The translations under genes and the position numbers were made by a program. The notes under the pieces are model-generated. The model saw nothing but the letters and a program-made list of their open reading frames with translations. It was not told the origin of the DNA and made no database searches. From NCBI GenBank assembly GCA_037953625.1, contig CM075651.1, positions 66,202,501 to 66,266,500 on the forward strand: a stretch of DNA of 64,000 nucleotides, given 5' to 3'. Positions 42,514-55,000 of the stretch are shown here, piece after piece (positions within the stretch are counted from its first letter, which is position 1; each line of letters starts with the position of its first letter). Source of the stretch: Crotalaria pallida. Its lineage: Eukaryota > Streptophyta > Magnoliopsida > Fabales > Fabaceae.

Positions 42514-45500
42514 TGTGACACCCTTTCTACTCACCCAAATATAATATAGTAATTAAGCTTTCATATTGGATAATGTATGGACTTGTGAGTGTTAAGAAAA
42601 TATGGAAAATAAAATTTTCTTTTAAAGCGGGTGCACAAATCGTCATTTGGAATTCTTGGAAAATAAACTTTAAACCATTTCAAAACATTTGTATCGAGTT
42701 CGGCGATCTCTAAAACCTTTTCACAAATAGGGTAACATTCGCTCTTTGGAAACATCTTTGTATCATACCAGTAATCAAAGTTACCCATGCTTTGTTCGAT
42801 AAAACTGATACCATCAAATAATACTTATGGTCGAGCTCTTAAATAGATTAAATCAGAGTAAGCGAAAATTATTGGACTATGCAACTGATAGTAATATGAA
42901 CATAGGTTTTATACATATATAATAAGAGTCATAATACATAGTCCCATCATGATAGTCTCCAAGACCCAAAGGTACAAGTCCATAAAAACAGATCTATATC
43001 ACAGTGTAATTACAGCCCTAGAGTACTCCAAAAGTATATCTACACTATATATACATAACCAAAATACAACTCCAGGGGTAATCACATAGATCCGGCAGCA
43101 TCAGATGTAGTAGTAGCAGCAGTCTCCAAAAACACAAGTAGAAAGGTAGTAGCATCATCACCAACACAGCAGCAGCAGCAAGTTTCCTCCACAGCATCCA
43201 CACGTCAGACCCACTGATCCTCATCACATACCATATGCATATACCTAGGGATCATCGTCCCTCCAATCACTCCCAGCAGAATGCACGACAGGCTCGCTCC
43301 CACTCTCGTCCTCTACCGAATCCTCCTCGATCTCATCCGAGGGAGAGTGTACCCTACCACTGGGTACCGGGTCAGGTGATGGTGAAACCCTGATTGGGCT
43401 CCCCGGATCAGAAGGGGGAATCTCCTCGCGGATGACTCTCGAAGTAAAAGGGTGAGAGCGGGTAGGTCAAAAACGAAAACTATGGTAAGAGCGAGCTGGT
43501 CGCGTGGGAGGTGGTCCATGGTAAGTGTAAAACGGGGGTACATGCATAGTGTATATGATGGGAATCCTAAATCTACGAGGACAGAATCGGATCAACGGGT
43601 TCGGGGGGTAGAAGGTAACCTCTACCTCTCCCTCGAACACCGCGCGATGGTCCTCATAGATCCATGTGCCACTAGGAAGTGGCTGGATCTCGATGCAAGC
43701 AATGTAACGAGACATCACCTACAAGGGCATAGGGGTAAGCAATTCTATACACATAACCAATAGAGAATAAATTGTGCAATATGAATATGTAAATATGCAT
43801 CAATTAACAACAATCACATATAACACTTAGCAGTTAATGAATGCACATAGGATGCTCACACTTATTTCATTTATCACAATTAATTTAAATGAGTGGCATG
43901 ATGCATGACTTTAGCTCTCAAGCCTATCTCCATCATACTATGTCACTCTCTGACGTCCATCCCTGACAACCCAGCACTCAACAGTGCGTTGTATTCCTAG
44001 GTATACAACAATTCGTACATTCACCTAGAATGTACACGACAAGCTTGGAATCCATGCCACCCGAGCATAGTTATAACGTGCCACCCGAGCATCGTCCCGT
44101 CATCCAAATGGTCCATCATCCAAACGATATAACCATATCGGCATCCACTAAGCCGACCACGTCAACAACGTGTCATCAAGCAAGCGTATTGGCACTCCCA
44201 GAGGCCCTCCACATGTTTACCAAAAACATGATATACGTCCTACCATCCAAACTCCAGTATGAATGCATTAACTTTACTTAAAAGGGATTGATTGATGGTT
44301 CGTCCTTTTATTAATACACTACGTGCCTCCCGAGCAACGTATCATCATTATTCAAATGAAGCATCATAACGTCAATCAATTTCTTTTAAGTCCAGGATCA
44401 CTTGGTTTATTGTCCTTTAAGAGTTACAAAATGACTTAGAATTGAAAATGGTATTTTAAGTGTCTGACTAAAAATACTCGAGTGTTTTCCAAAATACTCG
44501 AGTAGTTTATCATTTTCCAGATTCTACTCGAGTTGTTCATAATTATACTCGAGTCGTTCATGTCTTTTCAGAGATTTAGGGTTTCAGGTCTTCATAAATA
44601 TACTCGAGTAGTTCATGAGATACTCGAGTATTCCATTACCTAGAATACTCGAGTAGTTCATACATTACTCGAGTGTCCAATCTGATTCCCAAGTTGGTGC
44701 GCCAATTTTCACTCTGGTGCACCACGAAATACTCGAGTGTTTTCCTAAATACTCCAGTATATGCAGACAGATCAGAGTGAAACTTGGTTCTTACATACCA
44801 TTTCAATTTATAAACACTTTTAACCCAAACCAGTGATCACAATAGTTCATATACCATATATTGAACATGTTGCAATACTCATTTCACATCAAATAACAAA
44901 TTTGACAGAGAATCAATCCATTATGCATGAAATATACAATTTAGCAATTCAACACTTCAAATTGCAAAATAAGCACAATATTCATGAAACAAAGTTCATT
45001 TAAGCTTGCATGCATGATATAGAACTTGCTCAATACAGTCATAGAGCATGGATTGGTCTCCAAACCAAAGTTCCTATTCAAACTAAGCCCTTAGAGCCTC
45101 TTGGTGGCTCTCTAACACAAATAATGGAATTTAATCTCTATCTAGTGAATATAATTACTTCCCCTTACCTCTCAGACGTGAATCAAACAAGAATTCCCCC
45201 AAAGAAAAGCTCCACAGCACCAAAAGCACTATCACCCAACATGTAGAGCAGTTTTGAGTGCAACACCAAAGTGGAATTGGTTCACACATGAAATAGAGAA
45301 TAAAATTGGGGAAATTAGGTTTTCTAGACTCTATGCCACATAATCTAACTAAGGAAATCGAATTTGAGACTCAGAGATTCATGTGCTTACCAGAAAGCAA
45401 GATCAAAGTAAGCTTCAAGCAACACTTTGACAGAACAGACCCCAACTTCTCAGCTCCAATTCTCCCAACACACTCACCCAATCCTCACGATTTTTATGTC

Positions 45501-46040
45501 TATCACTCAAGCCTCAACACTCAGAATTGAAAGAGAATCGAAGAGAACAAACTCAGAACCCAAACTTCATCAACAAAGCAAGTTTGATCAAAAATTCTCA
45601 GCCAAGGATCGTTGATGAGCTTAAATAGGAATTGAGGAGACTCATGCAGGTCGACACGACCTCCCTGGACGTGGAATGAAGATGATTTCGTGTCACCAAC
45701 ACGGAATCGTTGGTGCTGACTCACCAAACGCACTAACTCGTGCAATTTGACCCAGAATACTCGAGTTTTTCAGAAAATACTCGAGTATTTTGCCCAATTT
45801 TTGAAAAATAATTATTTTATTTACTTTCCCTCCAAAACCTTTCCTATAATTACCTCTAGGCCCCAATCCAGGGACTAATTTGCAAAATATTTATTTTATG
45901 CACAAATTTACTCACCAAAATAAATTCTAGCAATATAAACAAAGATCTTAATTAAAGATCAAGAATAGAAATAATTAATTATAATAAACTTTATAATTAA
46001 TATTTCATTAATCCAGGATTAAAATTTTTGGGGTGTTACA
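42514..46040 (-). repeat. 5' LTR (element sense) of the long-LTR element
   Basis: 3,527 bp. Same landmarks as the other LTR. It has lost one ACTCGAGT (reads ACTCCAGT near 44750), and the LTR ORF is interrupted by TGA. Confidence 0.94.
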
Positions 46041-49000
46041 GTTCACTTGTCTAAGTTGATTAGAATGTGGGGTTCATTTGGCTAAGTTCATTAGAGTGTG
46101 GGGTTCACTTGGCTAAGTTCATTAGAATGTGGGGTTCACTTGATAAGTTCATTATTTTATGTGGTTTACATCATTAGAGTGTGGGGTTCACTTGGCTAAC
46201 TTCATTAGAAAGTGGGGTTCACTTGGCTAAGTTTATTATTTTTTGTGGGGTTCACTTGGCTAAGTTCATTAGAGTGTGGGGTTCACTTGGCTAAGTTCAT
46301 TAGAATGTGGGGTTCACTTGCTAAGTTCATTATTTTATGTGGTTTACATCATTAGAGTGTCGGGTTCACTTGGCTAAGTTGATTACAATGTGGGGTTCAC
46401 TTGGCTAAGTTTATTATTTTATGTGGGGTTCACTTGGCTAGGATCATTAGAAAGTGGGGTTCACTTGGCTAAGTACATTAGAATGTGGGGTTCACTTGCT
46501 AAGTTCATCATTTTATGTGGTTTACATCATTAGAGTGTGGGGTTCACTTGTCTAAGTTGATTAGAATGTGGGGTTCACTTGGCTAAGTTCATTAGAAAGT
46601 GGGGTACACTTGTCTAAGTTCATTAGAATGTGGGGTTCACTTGCTAAGCTCATCATTTTATGTGGTTTACATCATTAGAATGTGGGGTTCACTTGTCTAA
46701 GTTGATTAGAATGTGGGGTTCACTTGGCTAAGTTCATGAGAAAGTGAGGTTCACTTGGCTAAGTTCATCAGAATGTGGGGTTCACTTCATTAAGTTCATC
46801 ATTTTATGTGGTTTACATCATTAGAGTTTGGGGTTCACTTGTCTAAGTTGATTAGAATGTGGGGTTCACTTGGCTAAGTTCATTTGAAAGTGGGGTTCAC
46901 TTGGCTAAGTTCATCAGAATGTGGGGTTCACTTGCTAAGTTCATCATTTTATGTGGTTTACATCATTAGAGTGTGGGGTTCACTTGGCTAAGTTGATTAC
47001 AATGTGGGGTTCACTTGGCTAAGTTTATTATTTTATGTGGGGTTCACTTGGCTAAGTTCATTAGAAAGTGGGGTTCACTTGGCTAAGTTCATTAGAATGT
47101 GGGGTTCACTTGCTAAGTTCATCATTTTATGTGGTTTACATCATTAGAGTGTGGGGTTCACTTGTCTAAATTGATTAGAATGTGGGTTCACTTGGCTAAG
47201 TTTATTATTTTATGTGGGGTTCACTTGGCTAAGTTCATTAGAAAGTGGTGTTCACTTGGCTAAGTTCATTAGAATGTGGGGTTCACCTGCTAAGTTCATC
47301 AATTTATGTGGTATACATCATTAGAGTGTGGGGTTCACTTGTCTAAGTTGATTAGAATGTGGGGTTCACTTGGCTAAGTTCATTAGAAAGTGGGGTTCAC
47401 TTGGCTAAGTTCATTAGAATGTGGGGTTCACTTGCTAAGTTCATCAATTTATGTGGTTTACATCATTAGAGTGTGGGGTTCAATTGTCTAAGTTGATTAG
47501 AATGTGGGGTTCACTTGGCTAAGTTCATTAGAAAGTGGGGTTCACTTGGCTAAGTTCATCAGAATGTGGGGTTCACTTCATTAAGTTCATCATTTTATGT
47601 GGTTTACATCATTAGAGTGTGGGGTTCACTTGTCTAAGTTGATTAGAATGTGAGGTTCACTTGGCTAACCTCATTAGAGTGTGGGGTTCACTTGGCTAAG
47701 TTCATCAGAATGTGGGGTTCACTTGCTAAGTTCATCATTTTATGTGGTTTACATCATTAGAGTGTGGGGTTCACTTGTCTAAGTTGATTAGAATGTGGGG
47801 TTCAATTTGCTAAGTTCATTAGAGTGTGGGGTTCACTTGGCTAAGTTCATTATAATGTGGGGTTCACTTGCTAAGTTCATTATTTTATGTGGTGTACATC
47901 ATTAGAGTGTGGGGTTCACTTGGCTAAGTTGATTACAATGTGGGGTTCACTTGGCTAAGTTTATTATTTTATGTGGGGTTCACTTGGCTAAGTTCATTAG
48001 AAAGTGGGGTTCACTTGGCTAAGTTCATTAGAATGTGGGTTTACTTGCTAAGTTCATCATTTTATGTGGTTTACATCATTAGAGTGTGGGGTTCACTTGT
48101 CTAAGTTGTTTAGAATGTGGGGTTCACTTGGCTAAGTTTATTATTTTATGTAGGGTTCACTTGGCTAAGTTCATTAGAAAGTGGGGTTCACATGGCTAAG
48201 TTCATTAGAATGTGGGGTTCACTTGCTAAGTTCATCATTTTATGTGGTTTACATCTTTAGAGTGTGGGGTTCACTTGTCTAAGTTGATTAGAATGTGGGG
48301 TTCACTTGGCTAAGTTCATTAGAAAGTGGGGTTCACTTGGCTAAGTTCATTAGAATGTGGGGTTCACTTGCTAAGTTCATCATTTTATGTGGTTTACATC
48401 ATTAGAGTGTGGGGTTCACTTGTCTAAGTTGATTAGAATGTGGGGTTCACTTGGCTAAGTTCATTAGAAAGTGGGGTTCACTTGTCTAAGTTCATTAGAA
48501 TGTGGGGTTCACTTGCTAAGCTCATCATTTTATGTGGTTTACATCATTAGAATGTGGGGTTCACTTGTCTAAGTTGATTAGAATGTGGGGTTCACTTGGC
48601 TAAGTTCATGAGAAAGTGAGGTTCACTTGGCTAAGTTCATCAGAATGTGGGGTTCACTTCATTAAGTTCATCATTTTATGTGGTTTACATCATTAGAGTT
48701 TGGGGTTCACTTGTCTAAGTTGATTAGAATGTGGGGTTCACTTGGCTAAGTTCATTTGAAAGTGGGGTTCACTTGGCTAAGTTCATCAGAATGTGGGGTT
48801 CACTTGCTAAGTTCATCATTTTATGTGGTTTACATCATTAGAGTGTGGGGTTCACTTGGCTAAGTTGATTACAATGTGGGGTTCACTTGGCTAAGTTTAT
48901 TATTTTATGTGGGGTTCACTTGGCTAAGTTCATTAGAAAGTGGGGTTCACTTGGCTAAGTTCATTAGAATGTGGGGTTCACTTGCTAAGTTCATCATTTT

Positions 49001-52000
49001 ATGTGGTTTACATCATTAGAGTGTGGGGTTCACTTGTCTAAATTGATTAGAATGTGGGTTCACTTGGCTAAGTTTATTATTTTATGTGGGGTTCACTTGG
49101 CTAAGTTCATTAGAAAGTGGTGTTCACTTGGCTAAGTTCATTAGAATGTGGGGTTCACCTGCTAAGTTCATCAATTTATGTGGTATACATCATTAGAGTG
49201 TGGGGTTCGCTTGTCTAAGTTGATTAGAATGTAGGGTTCACTTGGCTAAGTTCATTAGAAAGTGGGGTTCACTTGGCTAAGTTCATTAGAATGTGGGGTT
49301 CACTTGCTAAGTTCATCAATTTATGTGGTTTACATCATTAGAGTGTGGGGTTCAATTGTCTAAGTTGATTAGAATGTGGGGTTCACTTGGCTAAGTTCAT
49401 TAGAAAGTGGGGTTCACTTGGCTAAGTTCATCAGAATGTGGGGTTCACTTCATTAAGTTCATCATTTTATGTGGTTTACATCATTAGAGTGTGGGGTTCA
49501 CTTGTCTAAGTTGATTAGAATGTGAGGTTCACTTGGCTAACCTCATTAGAGTGTGGGGTTCACTTGGCTAAGTTCATCAGAATGTGGGGTTCACTTGCTA
49601 AGTTCATCATTTTATGTGGTTTACATCATTAGAGTGTGGGGTTCACTTGTCTAAGTTGATTAGAATGTGGGGTTCAATTTGCTAAGTTCATTAGAGTGTG
49701 GGGTTCACTTGGCTAAGTTCATTAGAATGTGGGGTTCACTTGCTAAGTTCATTATTTTATGTGGTGTACATCATTAGAGTGTGGGGTTCACTTGGCTAAG
49801 TTGATTACAATGTGGGGTTCACTTGGCTAAGTTTATTATTTTATGTGGGGTTCACTTGGCTAAGTTCATTAGAAAGTGGGGTTCACTTGGCTAAGTTCAT
49901 TAGAATGTGGGTTCACTTGCTAAGTTCATCATTTTATGTGGTTTACATCATTAGAGTGTGGGGTTCACTTGTCTAAGTTGTTTAGAATGTGGGGTTCACT
50001 TGGCTAAGTTTATTATTTTATGTAGGGTTCACTTGGCTAAGTTCATTAGAAAGTGGGGTTCACATGGCTAAGTTCATTAGAATGTGGGGTTCACTTGCTA
50101 AGTTCATCATTTTATGTGGTTTACATCTTTAGAGTGTGGGGTTCACTTGTCTAAGTTGATTAGAATGTGGGGTTCACTTGGCTAAGTTCATTAGAAAGTG
50201 GGGTTCACTTGGCTAAGTTCATTAGAATGTGGGGTTCACTTGCTAAGTTCATCATTTTATGTGGTTTACATCATTAGAGTGTGGGGTTCACTTGTCTAAG
50301 TTGATTAGAATGTGGGGTTTACTTGGCTAAGTTCATTAGAAAGTGAGGTTCACTTGGCTAAGTTCATCAGAATGTGGGGTTCACTTCATTAAGTTCTCAT
50401 TTTATGTGGTTTACATCATTAGAGTGTGGGGTTCACTAGTCTAAGTTGATTAGAATGTGGGGTTCACTTGGCTAAGTTCATTAGAGTGTGGGGTTCACTT
50501 GGCTAAGTTCATTAAAATGTGGGGTTCACTTGCTAAGTTCATTATTTTATGTGGTTTACAACATTAGAGTGTGGGGTTCACTTGGCTAAGTTGATTACAA
50601 TGTGGGGTTCACTTGGCTAAGTTTATTATTTTATGTGGGGTTCACTTGGCTAAGTTCATTTGAAAGTGGGGTTCACTTGGCTAAGTTTATTATTTTATGT
50701 GGGGTTCACTTGGCTAAGTTCATTAGAAAGTGGGGTTCACTTGGCTAAGTTCATTAGAATGTGGGGTTTACTTGCTAAGTTCATCATTTTATGTGGTTTA
50801 CATCATTAGAGTGTGGGGTTCACTTGTCTAAGTTGATTAGAATGTGGGGTTCACTTGGCTAAGTTCATTAGAAAGTGGGGTTCACTTGGCTAAGTTCATC
50901 AGAATGTGGGGTTCACTTGCTAAGTTCATCATTTTATGTGGTTTACATCATTAGAGTGTGGGCTTCACTTGTCTAAGTTTATTAGAATGTGGGGTTCACT
51001 TGGCTAAGTTCATTAGAGTGTGGGGTTCACTTGGCTAAGTTCATTAAAATGTGGGGTTCACTTGCTAAGTTCATTATTTTATGTGGTTTACATCATTAGA
51101 GTGTGGGGTTCACTTGGCTAAGTTGATTACAATGTGGGGTTCACTTGGCTAAGTTTATTATTTTATGTGGGGTTCACTTGGCTAAGTTCATTTGAAAGTG
51201 GGGTTCACTTGGCTAAGTTCATCAGAATGTGGGGTTCACTTGCTAAGTTCATCATTTTATGTGGTTTAAATCATTAGAGTGTGGGGTTCACTTGTCTAAG
51301 TTGATTAAAATGTCGGGTTCACTTGGCTAAGTTCATTAGAGTGTGCGGTTCACTTGGCTAAGTTCATTAGAATGTGGGGTTCACTTGCTAAGTTCATTAT
51401 TTTATGTGGTTTACATCATTAGACTGTGGGGTTCACTTGGCTAAGTTGATTACAATGTGGGGTTCACTTGGCTAACTTTATTATTTTATGTGGGGTTCAC
51501 TTGGCCAAGTTCATTAGAAAGTGGGGTTCACTTGGCTAAGTTCATTAGAATGTGGGGTTCACTTGCTAAGTTCATCATTTTATGTGGTTTACATCATAAG
51601 AGTGTGGGATTCACTTGTCTAAGTTGATTAGAATGTGGGGTTCACTTGGCTAAGTTTATTATTTTATGTGGGGTTCACTTGGCTAAGTTCATTAGAAAGT
51701 GGGGTTCACTTGGCTAAGTTCATTAGAATGTGGGGTTCACTTGCTAAGTTCATCAATTTATGTGGTTTACATCATTAGAGTGTGGGGTTCAATTGTCTAA
51801 GTTGATTAGAATGTGGGGTTCACTTGGCTAAGTTCATTAGAAAGTGGGGTTCACTTGGCTAAGTTCATCAGAATGTGGGGTTCACTTCATTAAGTTCATC
51901 ATTTTATGTGGTTTACATCATTAGAGTGTGGGGTTCACTTGTCTAAGTTGATTAGAATGTGAGGATTACTTGGCTAAGCTCATTAGAGTGTGGGGTTCAC

Positions 52001-55000
52001 TTGGCTAAGTTCATCAGAATGTGGGGTTCACTTGCTAAGTTCATCATTTTATGTGGTTTACATCATTAGAGTGTGGGGTTCACTTGTCTAAGTTGATTAG
52101 AATGTAGGGTTCACTTTGCTAAGTTCATTAGAGTGTGGGGTTCACTTGGCTAAGTTCATTAGAATGTGGGGTTCACTTGCTAAGTTCATTATTTTATGTG
52201 GTGTACATCATTAGAGTGTGGGGTTCACTTGGCTAAGTTGATTACAATGTGGGGTTCACTTGGCTAAGTTTATTATTTTATGTGGGGTTCACTTGGCTAA
52301 GTTCATTAAAAAGTGGGGTTCACTTGCTAAGTTCATTAGAATGTGGGTTCACTTGCTAAGTTCATCATTTTCTGTGGTTTACATCATTAGAGTGTGGGGT
52401 CCACTTGTCTAAGTTGTTTAGAATGTGGGGTTCACTTGGCTAAGTTTATTATTTTATGTGGGGTTCACTTGGCTAAGTTCATTAGAAAGTGGGGTTCACA
52501 TGGCTAAGTTCATTAGAATGTGGGGTTCACTTGCTAAGTTCATCATTTTATGTGGTTTACATCATTAGAGTGTGGGGTTCACTTGTCTAAGTTGATTAGA
52601 ATGTGGGGTTCACTTGGCTAAGTTCATTAGAAAGTGGGGTTCACTTGGCTAAGTTCATTAGAATGTGGGGTTCACTTGCTAAGTTCATCATTTTATGTGG
52701 TTTACATCATTAGAGTGTGGGGTTCACTTGTCTAAGTTGATTAGAATGTGGGGTTTACTTGGCTAAGTTCATTAGAAAGTGAGGTTCACTTGGCTAAGTT
52801 CATCAGAATGTGGGGTTCACTTCATTAAGTTCTCATTTTATGTGGTTTACATCATTGGAGTGTGGGGTTCACTAGTCTAAGTTGATTAGAATGTGGGGTT
52901 CACTTGGCTAAGTTCATTAGAGTGCGGGGTTCACTTGGCTAAGTTCATTAGAATGTGGGGTTCACTTGCTAAGTTCATTATTTTATGTGGTTTACATCAT
53001 TAGAGTGTGGGGTTCACTTGGCTAAGTTCATTACAATGTGAGGTTCACTTGGCTAAGTTCATTATTTTATGTGGTTCACATCATTAGAGTGTGGGGTTCA
53101 CTTGGCAAACTTCATTAGAAAGTGGGGTTCAATTGGCTAAGTTTATTATTTTATATGGGGTTCACTTGGATAAGTTCATTAGAAAGTGGGGTTCACTTGG
53201 CTAAGTTCATTAGAATGTGGGGTTTACTTGCTAAGTTCATCATTTTATGTGGTTTACATCATTAGAGTGTGGGGTTCACTTGTCTAAGTTGATTAGAATG
53301 TAGGGTTCACTTGGCTAAGTTCATTAGAAAGTGGGGTTCACTTGGCTAAGTTCATCAGAATGTGGGGTTCACTTGCTAAGTTCATCATTTTATGTGGTTT
53401 ACATCATTAGAGTGTGGGGTTCACTTGTCTAAGTTTATTAGAATGTGGGGTTCACTTGGCTAAGTTCATTAGAGTGTGGGGTTCACTTGGCTAAGTTCAT
53501 TAAAATGTGGGGTTCACTTGCTAAGTTCATTATTTTATGTGGTTTACATCATTAGAGTGTGGGGTTCACTTGGCTAAGTTGATTACAATGTGGGGTTCAC
53601 TTGGCTAAGTTTATTATTTTATGTGGGGTTCACTTGGCTAAGTTCATTTGAAAGTGGGGTTCACTTGGCTAAGTTCATCAGAATGTGGGGTTCACTTCAT
53701 TAAGTTCATCATTTTATGTGGTTTACATCATTAGAGTGTGGGGTTCACTTGTCTAAGTTGATTAGAATGTGGGGTCACTTGGCTAAGTTCATTAGAAAGT
53801 GAGGTTCACTTGGCTAAGTTCATCAGAATGTGGGGCTCACTTCATTAAGTTCATCATTTAATGTGGTTTACATCATTAGAGTGTGGGGTTCACTAGTCTA
53901 AGTTGATTAGAATGTGGGGTTCACTTGGCTAAGTTCATTAGAGTGTGGGGTTCACTTGGCTAAGTTCATCAGAAAGTGGGGTTCACTTGCTAAGTTCATC
54001 ATTTTATGTGGTTTACATCATTAGAGTGTGGGGTTCACTTGTCTAAGTTGATTAGAATGTGGGGTTCACTTGGCTAAGTTCATTAGAAAGTGGGGTTCAC
54101 TTGGCTAAGTTCATCAGAATGTGGGGTTCACTTGCTAAGTTCATCATTTTATGTGGTTTACATCATTAGAGTGTGGGGTTCACTTGTCTAAGTTGATTAG
54201 AATGTGGGGTTCACTTGGCCAAGTTCATTAGAGTGTGGGGTTCACTTGGCTAAGTTCATTAGAATGTGGGGTTCACTTGCTAAGTTCAGTATTTTATGTG
54301 GTGTACATCATTAGAGTCTGGGGTGCACTTGGCTATGTTGATTACAATGTGGGGTTCACTTGGCTAAGTTTATTATTTTATGTGGGGTTCACTTGGCTAA
54401 GTTCATTAGAAAGTGAGGTTCACTTGCTAAGTTCATCATTTTATGTGGTTTACATCATTGGAGTGTGGGGTTCACTAGTCTAAGTTGATTAGAATGTGGG
54501 GTTCACTTGGCTAAGTTCATTAGAAAGTGGGGTTCACTTGGCTAAGTTCATCAGAATGTGGGGTTCACTTCATTAAGTTCATCATTTTATGTGGTTTACA
54601 TCATTAGAGTGTGAGGTTCACTTGTCTAAGTTGATTAGAATGTGGGGTCACTTGGCTAAGTTCATTAGAAAGTGAGGTTCACTTGGCTAAGTTCATCAGA
54701 ATGTGGGGTTCACTTCATTAAGTTTATCATTTAATGTGGTTTACATCATTAGAGTGTGGGGTTCACTAGTCTAAGTTGATTAGAATGTGGGGTTCACTTG
54801 GCTAAGTTCATTAGAGTGCGGGGTTCACTTGGCTAAGTTCATCAGAAAGTGGGGTTCACTTGCTAAGTTCATCATTTTATGTGGTTTACATCATTAGAGT
54901 GTGGGGTTCACTTGTCTAAGTTGATTAGAATGTGGGGTTCACTTGGCTAAGTTCATGATAAAGTGGGGTTCACTTGGCTAAGTTCATCAGAATGTGGGGT

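Larger units (their letters stand above)
34825..46040 (-). mobile_element. Non-autonomous Ty3-type element with 3.5-kb LTRs, inserted in the satellite
   Basis: 11,216 bp, read on the minus strand. LTRs are 34825-38389 (3' LTR in element sense) and 42514-46040 (5' LTR). Element ends are TGTAACACCCC..GGGTGTCACA. TSD is GTTCA at 34820-34824 and 46041-46045. The internal region (4,124 bp) has a primer site, gag with a degenerate protease start, and a polypurine tract, but no reverse transcriptase, RNase H or integrase frame. Gag and the initiator-Met primer site suggest the Tekay/Del chromovirus branch. LTRs differ by a 35-bp and a 3-bp indel and roughly 1% substitutions by eye, so it is older than the Athila-like copy. 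It would need enzymes in trans. Confidence 0.92.
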
